Shown: positions 51,386-62,803 of the stretch, piece after piece
Layout of the letters: every line of letters begins with the position of its first letter
Position numbering within the stretch: the stretch's first letter is position 1
Origin: Phymatolithon calcareum
Taxonomy: Eukaryota; Rhodophyta; Florideophyceae; Hapalidiales
Assembly (NCBI GenBank): GCA_977006965.1
Contig: OZ345371.1
Span: 1,798,001-1,862,000 of the forward strand
Length of the DNA: 64,000 nt
Direction: 5' to 3'
The notes under the pieces: model-generated
What the model was told of the DNA's origin: nothing
The model's database searches: none
Seen by the model: only the letters and a program-made list of their open reading frames with translations
Made by a program: the position numbers and the translations under genes

Positions 51386-54358
51386 TTACAAGCTGGCGCG
51401 TACCGCCCTTGCTGCGAGTTCCCCTCCTGTCATCGCCGTCCGATGCATATCGACAGATGCCATTTCATCCTCCATGAAGAGCACTGACTGGAACAGTACC
51501 ACACGATCACGCCATTGCATTTTAAGCACTTCAGGCAAGGATACCTGCGACCGTCCGTGAACCGAAACAGATCGGCCGTTGCAAAGGTTGTCAAGAACAG
51601 ATTGCCAGATGCATTCAAACTTGACGGGGATAAAGCCCTCTCGTGCAAGCAAGGTGCATTTCTCCGAATAAAAGTGCGCGCAATCGACGGCGTTCACATA
51701 TCCATCCTGGTCCATGTCAAGAATCCCAAAGAGATAGCTTGCCGCAGCGGGAGAATTAACGTTGGTCGCCGCGAGCCACATCGGTGCAAACTCGTGTACG
51801 GTCATGTGCTTCAATTGCACATGTCGGGCAAACACTGCTTCGACGGCGCGCGGAGTGAGCAAACCTCGATCTGCGTTGAAACAGATAAGATCCTCCAGGG
51901 TAACTTCTCCCGTGCGCGTCTCGCATGCTTCCATGAACGCGTCTTGGATGTTTCGAAGCCTATCGGTGCGCAGGAAGGACGTCACGCCGTTGTATATCCC
52001 GCTTTCCGCTGCAAGAAAACTTGCACAAAGGCTGGACCGCACAATTTCGCTCTGCGACACACGACCACGTGAGTGGCCTTGCAGTTCATAACAGACGACC
52101 TCGGCCGCCAGGACGGCCGTGCAAGAATCATTCGTCTGTTCCCCAGATGCGGCGTATTTCTCAGCAGAAGACCGGCGAGTCATGAAGTTGATTGCCAGTT
52201 CTGATATTGCGGTAAGTGGCACTGTCTTGGAGAACTTGTTGGCAATGCACGCCGTGGTAAATAGGCGCTGTTCGCGACTGCGGCCGCGGAGGTTGTCTTT
52301 CCAGTATCGAAGAAACTGTTCATACGAAACCGTCTTTTTCGGATCGAAACTGGAGCATGACATGCTCCTCCTCGGCGACGGGCTTCGTGAGTTCACCCTT
52401 GTGAAGGAAGTAGACGATGATCGACTTGACAGCGAGTACACCCGACGGATTGGCACTTGCTCGCCCTCCCCGTTCGCCTCCAGTCGCTCAGTCCAGTTTT
52501 TGGCGGCATCGTAAAGAAGTGGGCCAGTACAAAACGGAAGGTCGCACTTTGAAGCAATTGTGTGGAATGATTCACGGTCTGCCGCACCGCCGCATCTCGA
52601 GAAGACCATATGGAGGGTAGAGTCTTCAATCTTCGCCCGAAATGAATTTGAGCGGGATTCAGTTTTGCGGAGACGACCAAAGTCAATTTTCGTCTTCGTC
52701 ACCGTGGGGCGCCTGGTGATGACCATTGGGTGAGTGCATGGGTGTTCAATCTGCTTCCGGTTTGCGTGCCCTGGAACGAAGCGTCGGACTTCTTGCTTCT
52801 TTTCTGGTGTGCAACGGGCTTTGGGTGCTTCTTCAGGAAACGGAACCGGATAGGGCGCAGTCGGCACACCGGACGGTGGCGACGACTCAGACGAAGTAAT
52901 TGGTGAAGTGGGAATTGCAAGCTCAGGCGCACCCTCCATCGTCCTTGCATCACAGCTGCTTTCCTTCTCTGACCTTGACATTTCTTTCGAAGACGATGCG
53001 CTGCGCTTGCGAGTATGGGGACTGACCGATCGTGCTCTTCTCTGGGCGTGCATTTTGATTATGAGGGCATGACGAGTCGACAGCGGCTCTGCCATGAAGG
53101 ACGTGGCGCCTTTCTCGATACATCGATTTTGGGAATCTGGAGCACTGAAGGCGTTCCCAACGACAATGATTGGCACTCCGGCGTCATATGCTCTCAGTCC
53201 AAGAATCAAGGATTCTGCCTGTGGGCGCATGAGGATCACGTTGCATGTCGTAAGGGCCCCGGCGCTGACAAGCGATGAAGGCGAGACTTCCGCAGACTCC
53301 GTAGTGATACAGATCGTCCTCATAGAGGCGTTCTCGGCGAGCAAGGCCTCGATTGCGTATCGAGCATCGCCGCGAAAGCCGAGCAAAAGGCCAGTGTAGC
53401 TTCCAGGTTCACGACGGGCATCGCCAAGGGCTTTGAGCTCATCAAGTGGAGAGGGGGGCATTGACCGCGTTAGCTTCGGCTGCTCTTCAACTCTTGGCTG
53501 CTTACATGGTCCGTCGCAAACGCAGACGTCTCCTCCAGGGGTTGTTGTGCAGAGGTTTTCAGTGACATGATTGTCCCAAATGCTGGTGTCCGAATCGAGA
53601 ATGTCGGAATCGACAGAATCTTCATCGGTTGAGCCCTCTTCGGCCTCATCCTCGGCATCTTCATCATCGGCAATGCTCTTCCAAACCACGGTGGCGGCCG
53701 CCCTCCTCAGGGCGGGAGGCAGTGCGTTTGTGGCGGCTTGAGCAGACAGAGAGGAGGCTTTAATTCCGGCGACAAGTCGAACGGATGCGGAAACATCCAA
53801 GAGAGTAAGAGAATCACACGACATAATTGAAGTGATGTCCAGTTCACCGGAGAGCGAATTGCGACCCAGGCGAAGCGCACGGAGCATCTTGCAGTTTTCT
53901 AGTGGGGACAAGTCGACGGTGACGGAGTCAATTTTATTGCCGTCCAAGTAGAGTGACCGCAATCTGGGGCACTCACCCAGCGGAGAGATGTCGACCTTCT
54001 TGAGGAAATTGTTTTGGAGCCAGAGCTTCTGAAGGCGAGAGCAGTTGGCCAGCGGAGAGAGGTTAATTGCACCCAGCTCATTGGCATTCAGCACCAGGCT
54101 CTCGAGAGCAGTGCATGTGGAAAGCGGGGCGAGGTCAAGTGCGGTGAGCATGTTGGACGACAAGGAAAGCTCTCGAAGATTGGCAGGGACACCGACTAGG
54201 GCAGCTCGTCGCAGGGAGCGACTGGACAATGAAAGTCCTGCATCGATGACATCGGAATCTTTCCATCCTTTGTCTTCGATGGTGACGGTGTTCTTGCCAG
54301 AGGTGAGGGCTTGGGCGCGAGACCAGGTGTGAATGGCGCGGGCGTCCTCCGCAACCAT
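51386..54358 (-). CDS. LRR / pseudo-receiver / PP2A B''-type regulatory protein, 990 aa
   Basis: Single exon. Residues 60-190 are five to six leucine-rich repeats of about 23 residues, pattern LxxLxLxxNxLxxIDLSPLxxC. An acidic linker (229-262) follows. Residues 320-440 fit a response-regulator receiver fold (NVILMRPQAES, VPIIVVGNAFS, GATSFMAEPLS), but the phospho-acceptor Asp is Arg, the acidic pair is missing and the Lys of the KP motif is Glu, so it cannot be phosphorylated in the usual way. Residues 445-550 are Ser/Arg/Pro-rich. Residues 555-975 match PP2A B'' (PR72/FASS-type) subunits: KIDFGRLRK, FHTIASKCDLPFCTGPLLYDA, LEDLICFNADRGLLT, the EF-hand DMDQDGYVNAVD (881-892), HFYSEKCTLLAREGF and WRDRVVLFQSVLF. 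The first EF site is lost; the second keeps Asp at 1, 3, 5 and 12. It probably targets PP2A. The fusion is unusual. Start at 54358 is the first Met of the frame. Confidence 0.85.
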   Translation of the reverse strand: MVAEDARAIHTWSRAQALTSGKNTVTIEDKGWKDSDVIDAGLSLSSRSLRRAALVGVPANLRELSLSSNMLTALDLAPLSTCTALESLVLNANELGAINLSPLANCSRLQKLWLQNNFLKKVDISPLGECPRLRSLYLDGNKIDSVTVDLSPLENCKMLRALRLGRNSLSGELDITSIMSCDSLTLLDVSASVRLVAGIKASSLSAQAATNALPPALRRAAATVVWKSIADDEDAEDEAEEGSTDEDSVDSDILDSDTSIWDNHVTENLCTTTPGGDVCVCDGPCKQPRVEEQPKLTRSMPPSPLDELKALGDARREPGSYTGLLLGFRGDARYAIEALLAENASMRTICITTESAEVSPSSLVSAGALTTCNVILMRPQAESLILGLRAYDAGVPIIVVGNAFSAPDSQNRCIEKGATSFMAEPLSTRHALIIKMHAQRRARSVSPHTRKRSASSSKEMSRSEKESSCDARTMEGAPELAIPTSPITSSESSPPSGVPTAPYPVPFPEEAPKARCTPEKKQEVRRFVPGHANRKQIEHPCTHPMVITRRPTVTKTKIDFGRLRKTESRSNSFRAKIEDSTLHMVFSRCGGAADRESFHTIASKCDLPFCTGPLLYDAAKNWTERLEANGEGEQVPIRRVYSLSSRSSSTSFTRVNSRSPSPRRSMSCSSFDPKKTVSYEQFLRYWKDNLRGRSREQRLFTTACIANKFSKTVPLTAISELAINFMTRRSSAEKYAASGEQTNDSCTAVLAAEVVCYELQGHSRGRVSQSEIVRSSLCASFLAAESGIYNGVTSFLRTDRLRNIQDAFMEACETRTGEVTLEDLICFNADRGLLTPRAVEAVFARHVQLKHMTVHEFAPMWLAATNVNSPAAASYLFGILDMDQDGYVNAVDCAHFYSEKCTLLAREGFIPVKFECIWQSVLDNLCNGRSVSVHGRSQVSLPEVLKMQWRDRVVLFQSVLFMEDEMASVDMHRTAMTGGELAARAVRASL

Positions 54359-55860
54359 TTTGAATCAGGGATGGTCCTGGATGTTGAAGTTGGTGGGCCG
54401 GCGATGCGGCGTATTGGTTGCCGATGCGATGAAGGTGAAGGAGGTGGCGATGGTGGGTGGGCACGGTGGGGAACGGGCGGGAATGTCTGATGGGCAGCTC
54501 GTTGCACGGAGGAGTGGTCGGTTGCGGCGAGGCGTTGCCGGCGTTGATGTGTCGGCGGAGGTTGGTGTCGGTGTGTGGTGAATGTAGGCAAGTAGTGGGG
54601 CCTCGGAATGGGGTAAAGTGTTCTTGCATGGCGGCACCGGTGTCACGGCTGTATATATTGAAAAAGCCCAAAACAGAGTACCGCGACGCGTGTTCCACAG
54701 CGCGGGATACTTGAGCGCATAACCTGAAATATCTAGGTCTATCATACGGGTGCGCCTCAAGGCTGCGGTTGAGCTATCCGCACAACGGACCCAGTGGGAT
54801 TACAACGGGCCCTAAAAAGCCCCACTGCAATATCTCGACGGACCGCGTGGTACTACTCAGTGCTCTGTTTTGCGGTCGTGCAAATATCTCCCCGGTAATC
54901 AATCGACAAGTTTGTGCATTTCCAAATCGCATTTGGTGAAATAGGGGCAGGAATTAATGCAGGAAAGGACGGACGCGGCCGGCAAGATGAGGCTGGTGAA
55001 GCGACACTTAAGATTTCAAGACGACGGGTTTCACGGATGGCTACGCGGTGCGGGCGTAACGACATTGCGGCTGATGTTGCGGATAGGAGGTTGCAGCGAC
55101 GGTGTGGTGGTTGCAAGATTGATCGGCGCATGTGCGCAGATCCGCCATTGGGATGCATCGCGTACTTTGCTCTGTTGAGAGGCGGTATGAATATAGCGCC
55201 AATGGGGAGGGAGATATCGTTTATGCATATGCAGATGATATGGGCTGGCAGGGCTGGCAGAAAATGGATGGATATATGTTGGGAATGTGGCGTGGAAACA
55301 GAGAAATGAAAATCAGCCAACGGGCGGACGCGATCATCCGTGGCCGCAAAATCTAACACGAAAGGAGAAATATCCAAATGGAAGGACGATATCCCCTAAA
55401 GTTAGGTGGTGCGGCGAAATAAGGGGCTTTTAAGAGAGTGCATTGTGGAGACGCGGCGAGGCGAGGCGTTGTGTGAGACGGGCGCGGAAACGGCATGTCA
55501 TTTGATGTTGATGTCGGTCAACGACCTACCTGCATACCGAGCGTCTTCATGTCGCTTTTCCATCTTGTGTGGGGTGGAAGAACATGAGAATCTACTGCGA
55601 AGCGGTCGAAAATGAACCCAAGTGGTGAGCAGCGTTGGGTAGCGACGAGATGCTACGAGTTCGCAACCATCCAGATGACTTTAAGAACGGTATACAAAGG
55701 ACGGGTGCAACGGGGAGGCACTAACGCGCATGTGCATTACAGAATCTGGCGGGGGTTTCTGTGCATTCCGAACGCCAAAGAGATGACAAAACCAATGGCT
55801 CCCCGGGTCTTGAGTTCACTTTCATGGCGACGCTGTTGAAGTTGACGGACAGTACTTAGT
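54359..55860. other. Upstream region of the LRR gene and intergenic sequence
   Basis: A TATATA on the minus strand near 54650 could serve the LRR gene. Frames of 130-190 codons overlap on both strands (for example minus 55377-54853 and plus 54914-55309), and none shows a domain. GC-rich bias makes long chance frames likely. Confidence 0.3.
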
Positions 55861-58800
55861 TCGGGAGCGGGGGCCTATCGGCATCGTGGTTACAGAAAGG
55901 TGGCGCCTGGTTACAGACACAGACTAATCTTCGCTGTAGACGCTGTTACAGCGGTCGATGCGGCGCGGCATGCGACGCTCCAGACACGTCACTGGTGAAC
56001 CGGCACGGTGACGGCTGTGAGCGATATCCGGTAGATATCCGTACACGAATCATGTGATTGGCAGGATTGGGAAGTTCGGTGATTGGAGAGTTTATTTTTT
56101 TCAGTGGACGGCAGGTGATGTTTATTGTACATAATAGTATTGAACTGTACTGTACTGTAGAATTGTGCAGTACGAGCAGATGAATTCGCGCGCCGTTGAC
56201 ACCGACGGGGAATCAGATGCAGGTGTGCGAGAACAGTGCGCGCGGCTCACGGCCGCGTTGGGACGTGTCCGACTGTACGGACGCACCGCCGTGTTGTGGC
56301 TTTGTATTTGCTGGCACACAGTTTTCAATGGATTGTCATTGTTTGAAACAAAGTCAAGGATGTATGCTTGCAAGGGTGTACAGTAGATTACACGCCGCGC
56401 ACGTGTACATCGCTATGAGATTGGATGGCGTACTGTAAGGTGAGAAAAGAACTCTTTGAGCTCTCGCGTGACTGATCGCGAAGAATATTCGGCACTTGGC
56501 AACTAATGTACTGTATCTGATACTGATTGAGGTCTACAGTCACCGCGAGCTTCTCACTTCATGTTTTACCTGAAACTCATCCACTTCACACATATGTTTC
56601 ACTCTCTGACGTCTACACTGTGAGCCACAGCTAGGCGTGCCGTGCAGCTTTTTACAGACGCTGCTTTCCCGTACGCCCTAATTTAACTCCCCGAAACACC
56701 TGGTGCGAGTTTGGTTCAATGACGGTATGGCGCGTGGAAATTGCAAAATAACACTGGCGGGGATGCTGCAAAGATATCCACGGGGAATGCAACGTGGCCG
56801 CTCGCGCAGGGCCGTGAATTTTCAAACAGGCGGAAGGAGGACAATTGCACTGCTTGCAATGATCTCTAGTATCAAAGACACACGTTTCAAACTATGTGTG
56901 TCATGTTTTTGGTGAAAAAGCACGATGATAGGAGCGGCCTATTTTTGGTAGTTTTTAAAATTGATCACTCGTTCTGTAATGCACAACAACCTACAGTAGG
57001 GTTTCCTTGCAATGGCATGCTGAACGAATTCGCGGAAGGAGCAACTTTGCACTTAATGTGTACAATTATTGCTTGCCAACTGGGGAGAAATATCTTTTCT
57101 TTTCATATCGAAACGTTTCATTCTCGTTTACCACAGAAGCGCAGCTGTGCGCCCCACCTTTAATTGAGCACCGGGACATTGCATCTACAACATATCGCAT
57201 TCGCTGTCCTTCGTTCAACCCTCAATCTGCAAAGGCACCTGTTCAGTGTTGTGGTAGATATCTTTTATAGGAGCTGGTTCTGTTTGAAAATATCTTATTC
57301 TTCCTGCACTGTCAGTGAATATCCCAGCGATGTCTGAACGGCGGTGGTACTGCCGACGCGGACAGAGTTCAGCAGTACGTCCTGGTGCCAACTTCCAGCA
57401 GCTTCACCATTACAGCTTCTTGATATTTCAACCTTCACAAGTCAGAAAATGTGCCTCTTTTCAACATGAACTATTTCCCATTATCCGTGCTTCATCACAG
57501 CTCAGTTGTGCTACAACAACTTTTACATCGCTTGTCGCCAAATCCTTAGGCAACATGCAGGTCGCATGCGGGTACATGTTCATCAATAAAATTATTTTAA
57601 CCGGTCTCTCCTGAATGGTGAAGTCTGCTGCAAGTGACACGGGACAAAACTACTCGACCACTAACTTCCGCTTGATGCTAGCTTCTGAATCGTACTTTCG
57701 CGACTATTTTATGTCGCCTCAGCAGTAAGGAAGCAACTCATCCCTTTCGATCGTTGCATCAACGGAGAGAGAAGACGAGGAACAAGAAGACGAAGAAGAG
57801 ATGTTGTAGTATGAACGCTACGTATCATACTGTACACAAATGCTGATGCCTGGGACAGCGTTTCTATCATATCAAAACAGCGAAGTCATCCAATCTTTAA
57901 GCTTTGAGACCAGTTCCGAACCTAAATGCAACAAACCGCCTTCTCATCTCATTCCTACGATTGAAAATGCACATCCATCGCGGCTCTCCTATCATATTGT
58001 TCTGTAAGCAGGAACCCTCATCAATGACAAATGCTTACAAAAGGGTTGTCTGCAACGCCGCCGCCAACATCTTCGACTCCAACCGAGCCCTGCGTGAGGC
58101 GCAATCATGTTGCTCTTGTGCACGCAATTTGCGATTGCAGTGCAGCCCAATGCTGACTCTCAGGGTTTCGTCGAATCCCCGAGGCCGGCGTCTCCACCAC
58201 TCATCGCCTTCTCCCGTCACTTCCGTTAATATTCCATAGTCTTCTGTGAATCGCTCTTTCGGTTATACGTCGATGACGATCAGAATTGCTACAAAGCAAT
58301 TCTCGCCTTCCATTGCGACTTCCTCCTCGGCGACCGTTGCGCATATGCGACACAACTCCCTTCCCCGCACACCGCCTCCAAGATATGCTCAACGTTTACG
58401 ATATTTCTTCCACCTTCAGCAATCTCACACCATTCACTCTAAGATTAATGGTTCCTTGTCACCACCGTTTGGCCGCTGCCTTGTTGCCGGTGGACTGGGC
58501 ATCGGTGCTCAAATATCTCTTCCGAGAGTCAAAAGGAAAGTGGAGCAAATATCACAATATATCTCGAGAAACTAGTCTATTACGACAAATAACGACAGCT
58601 TCGTTTACAATATCTCAACTTGCGCAGCTCGAAAATATCACCAACGCACGCAATGCATAGTCACGATATCAACGCGCAAGTTCAGCACCAGTGCATGGAC
58701 TTTCAAGAGCACCCAGCACCTCCGCGATACCCAGAACTGCAAATTTCGCGTCCACAAACGTCGCCTCGACGTCCGCGTAAGTATCTTGCTGGGAGCACTA

Positions 58801-59834
58801 CATGAATCCCGTTATTCATCGAGTCCGCCAACTCCACGCGCACCTCGACATGAGGGACGGTGGAGGTAGAAGTCGGAGTGGAGGATCAGAATTTAATTAC
58901 TGTGCCCTTTCGCGATAGTTGCACTTCATTCGCTACTGCTGCGGAGATACATTCTCCGGCATTCTACAAGCTAATTTCATACGAAATATGTACTGGTGAG
59001 ATTTTGATATCGTGGATAAACGGTTAAAATTTGTTATATCTCTCTCAGTGAGATAATCACAGCAATGATATTGTCGACCACAATTCAGTTGCTAGGGAGG
59101 ACTTTCAAGTTCGTCCGCTCCTATGTTGTGCTCTAGACTGCCATGACACTCACTGGTAAAAATTGACCTGTTTGTCGAAGGGGCGAAATATATAACTTAT
59201 TTTGGCGACTGAGAGAACTCATTTCTTCTATTCTCGCCTCTAAAGCACGATCCTTGTTTCGCAATTGGAGGATTTATTGACAAGATACCGTGTGTCCAAA
59301 CTTGACTAAAGTCGGCACCTTTCTAATGTGTGTAATCTACTATACGATTTGTGGTTCGACTCCATCACTTTATTTCTCTAGATTAGCTTTTAAGAAAAGT
59401 TAAAATAAAAACATGTTCGGGACTCCCTCATTGACGTGAATGTATTCTATTAAATGCTTTTGCTTTAGTGCTCTCTACATCTTGAACGAAAGGATTTGTG
59501 GGTTCCAATATGGGCGAAAGAGCCTATGTAGACAGTTGTTAGAACGAAGAAAAATGAGAAAACTTGGGGTTAAATTGACATACCAATAATATAGAAGCGC
59601 GTTCATTAGGGCGATGGTTCCCATTTTCATAATACCACGTTCGCTTGTCTTACCGGCTTATATGGCTGGAGCGGATTATTGGGTCCAGTTTGAGCGTTGC
59701 TGAGAAAATCCTTTATCTTTTTTCCGGAATCATTGATTTCAGGAAAATATGATGTTTGTCATAATACCGTGCCTGCGACAAAATGCCTGAATTTTTTCGA
59801 TTAAATCTAACTTGTTTAAAAGCCACACAGACAA
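55861..59834. other. 4-kb region without a recognised gene
   Basis: AACTGTACTGTACTGTAG at 56143-56160, GTACAGTAG near 56376, TACTGTA near 56434 and 56507, and TACTGTAC near 57826 mark this as part of the motif-bearing intergenic class. Plus frames 57315-57614 (99 codons), 57904-58239 (111) and 58286-58660 (124) are unassigned; the last one reads smoothly (SQLAQLENITNARNA) but has no family. Spliced genes may be hidden here. Confidence 0.3.
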
Positions 59835-60170
59835 ATGCCGGTAAGTGCTAGTTTGGCTCAGGATATGTCTGGGGCATGTGACTTTTTGGTAGTGTCCTAT
59901 CAGTTTAATAAAGAGACACTGACCTCAAATGATGACATCTCATTTTCCGCATGGGCGCATCGAAAGAGGCTACCTCCAGATGGTTCGACTTATAGTCTAT
60001 CTGTGGAAGGAATTCGTGCTGCGCGCAGCTGGAATATATTCAACACTAGAAGAAATGCTCTGCTAATAGGCGAAACTAGTCTGTATCATACGCTTAGTTT
60101 TGAAGGAAACAATAAATTCATAATTTCATGCCGAATCAGAACACATTGTAAACAAGTCTATGATTTGTAA
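59835..60170 (+). CDS. Hypothetical protein, 111 aa
   Basis: Starts MPVSASLAQDMSGACDFLVV. No recognised domain, no membrane span. It lies 250 bp before the terminal-repeat element at 60419. Balanced amino-acid composition (several Trp, Tyr and Phe in conserved-looking β-strand spacing) is more gene-like than the neighbouring frames. Function unknown. Confidence 0.35.
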   Translation: MPVSASLAQDMSGACDFLVVSYQFNKETLTSNDDISFSAWAHRKRLPPDGSTYSLSVEGIRAARSWNIFNTRRNALLIGETSLYHTLSFEGNNKFIISCRIRTHCKQVYDL

Positions 60171-60418
60171 TGACTTCTCTGTAACGCCAGGCAAACTAGT
60201 CCTTAGCGTACAGAAAGGCAAGAAGGAACAGGGTGAGAAAGCAAACGAGAGCGGTAAAGCCTTATCGTAGAGCGGGAGAGACTGAATGTGTCCAACGAAA
60301 AGACACACCCCAATGGAGGCAAACCGGAATAAAACGGTGTAAAGTTATCGGCCTCAGCGCAAAACTCACAGAATTATGACTGAGTGTACTCGACGAGGGG
60401 TGAAAGTTCCACGCGGGT

Positions 60419-62408
60419 CTAGTGTCTATGTGACGGGAAATTTCCCTCAATTGAGGGGCACTTTTCCCTCAATTGAGGGAATGAGAATCAACTGTTTTTT
60501 GCCAACGAAAGCTACTCATTATTAGGCTCATCAAACGCATCAAGCTCGTGGATGTGTTCAGCATGCTCAGCAAAACAGTTTCTACCTGCTGAAATGCCAC
60601 ATATGTTGATTGCTGCGCCATCAAGTCTACTACTTGATGAGAATACGAGGGTTAATTCCTTGACTTGTCAGACTCTGCAGTTGTTTTGAACAGCTAAAGT
60701 AGTCATCATGCCACCTGTGGCTTACTTTTCCATTTTCAAAAGGAGTTAAGTGGATTTCAACACCGTCCTTGGAGCAAATATACCTTTTGGAGTACTGAAC
60801 ATCGATGATTATTGATCGAGGCAGAGTGAATCCCGGAGGACAAGGCGCCTTGTACCAGAGTATGGGGCCACAAGACGGCGCAGTACAACTGCGCTATGGG
60901 CAGTTTCACCTTCTAAAGCGTTTTGCTTCTCGCCTTCTGTCGAGGTCCCCAGATCAAGATGCAGCATTCTCTTACGTCTTCCTTAGTCTGAATTCTGTAA
61001 TTCGCAACCTTTCTCCGGTTTACGGTGGATGGCGATGTAGTGCAGGAGGCCATTTTCAATTCATGGCCTCCGTTGACATACCAAAGAGATATGAACTTGG
61101 CAAAGCAGAACCAGGTCTAATAGAGACACAGTGGGTTTTTGTGATCACTAATAGCATCGATAAAATCCAGAACGAGCGCCAACCGGTACTCAACGGACGA
61201 CATAGTGCCTTGTTCACTTGGTTTCACGGTGAATGTGACGCACCGGGGGTACTCGAAGAACCTGGCTCTGGTCATGCCACTGTTTGAAAATGACGGAGCG
61301 AGGATATACTTGTTCCCCATGGTAGACTTCCATAAATCTCTTTGCGTCCAACTCCTGAGGACGAGTATTCCGAAAATCTTAGACTCCGTTCTTCCTATTC
61401 GTTTCAGCTTAGCGGATGCCTAAGCAATACTTGTTCGCAGGTGTACTCGGCGAAATATCGTCATGAAGGAATCGTACGGTGTGTGGAACCCGATGCCACC
61501 GTTCTCGGATAGAGCATCTCTGTTTATAGTGCGAACTTTCCAGAACTGACGGGTATTGCTTGCCCCAATTGGACATAGAACTTGGCGCTCGAAACATTGC
61601 ACTCCATGAGCAAAAGTACTCTGCTCACGGTCTGGCGCAATGACATCAAGCTCCTCTTGCGATTGTTGGTCCCAAGAACCATGCAGGGTGTAGGCGAAGG
61701 AACTAACAAGAGGGCGTTTAGAGCTCCAGTTGATTGTATATTAGATTTGTGTTGCCTTCTGTCTAGAGTGTGGTTGATACTGAACGCAAAACTCAGCGTT
61801 TGGCGAAGAAGATGTTCGACCGCCACTACTGTAAGCCGGCGTTCGAGGTACAGAATATTGCCTGCTGGAACTCGATACAGGCATTCGAGAGGAACAAGCG
61901 CCTTTGTCAGCCTTCCCTGGCTTGACGTTAACATTCTTGATAGTCTTAATCTTAGTCTTTTCGCTTGGTTTCTGAACAAGGATCCATTTCACGCGAAGTG
62001 ACGTGCTCGAGCGACCCTTGATTTCATCAACGTGCACCTCTTGAACCGTGCCGTTCACCTTTTTTGAACTAGAAAACGCTCCGTATAGTCGGCAGCACTG
62101 TGCAGGACTTGTCACTGATGTTGCTTTGGTGCGTGCGGCTGCACCGACCACTCGGTGCGGGTCTTTTTCTCGAGGCATGGCAGATGTGTTTTTCCTGGGT
62201 GACCAGCAGATTTTCGTTCCTACCGGCGAACGACGGGGTTTTAAGGTAGTAAAAGGGGTACTCCGCACCAAGAAGAAAAGGTCGCCTTTCCGAATCTGGC
62301 GCTCAAAATCAGTTCCGCTTTTTTTTCATAAACTTTTTCGAGATTTTAAATCCACCCTCAATTGAGGGAAATTCCCTCAATTGAGGGTGTTCGTCACATA
62401 GACACTAG
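60419..62408 (-). mobile_element. Terminal-inverted-repeat transposon with piggyBac-like relic
   Basis: The ends are exact inverted copies, CTAGTGTCTATGTGACG (60419-60435) and its complement (62392-62408). Just inside each end are two copies of the palindrome CCCTCAATTGAGGG (near 60444, 60465, 62354 and 62374). The body (about 2 kb) holds minus-strand transposase pieces. The outer CTAG is itself palindromic, so a TA or CTAG target duplication cannot be told apart from the element end. No TTAA, the usual piggyBac target, was seen at the ends. Confidence 0.75.
60830..62271 (-). pseudogene. piggyBac-like transposase, broken into several frames
   Basis: From the N-terminus on the minus strand: 62271-61741 with VNGTVQEVHVDEIKGRSS and VKWILVQKPSEKTKIK; 61602-61405 with NTRQFWKVRTINRDALSENG; 61320-61117 with MTRARFFEYPRCVTFT followed by YRLALVLDFIDAISDHKNPL; then a stop and LWYVNGG. 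The RF-x-x-x-x-R-x-x-x-F block followed by a helix and a W-Y-x-x-x-G-G stretch resembles the piggyBac/DDE_Tnp_1_7 core found in oomycete and algal transposons. Catalytic Asp residues could not be placed with confidence. At least four frame changes. Confidence 0.45.
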
Positions 62409-62803
62409 GCTTGATATTTTCGACCCTGGCGGAGAAAGAGTCGTGATATGGCTATCCACGGAGCATGCTTCAGAGCCTTGCGGGAACTCCAACCGTCGTA
62501 TTGATCAGACATGAGAGCATGCCTTCTCCTGCGGCTCTGTGAGATCGCAGCGATGACAGCGCCAGCGCCATAGAGACGCTGAATGACAAACAGAGAAACG
62601 AAAAGAAGGAAGTGAATGCGGGGACGAACGATGTCGGTATGGTCTTCAAACGGCGATCTTGGCTTGGCCGCCAACCTTAGCAGGAACACACGAAGCGAAG
62701 GGAAAGATTGGAGTGCGGTATGCGATTTCACCGTACTGGATTGAACGGAAAGCCCACAGTACGCGTTGGACTAAGTCTGAGTGGGAGGCTTCAGGCTCTC
62801 CGT
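62409..62803. other. Intergenic between transposons
   Basis: A 108-codon minus frame (62731-62405) is not recognised. Nothing else seen. Confidence 0.35.

Noticed and set aside
51515-52514. Plus-strand frames of 100-185 codons opposite the LRR gene
   Set aside because: Antisense shadows of a conserved coding region with strong domain matches on the minus strand.
60805-61423. 160-codon plus-strand ORF in the terminal-repeat element
   Set aside because: The opposite strand has the recognisable transposase blocks (MTRARFFEYPRCVTFT), so the plus frame is probably antisense.
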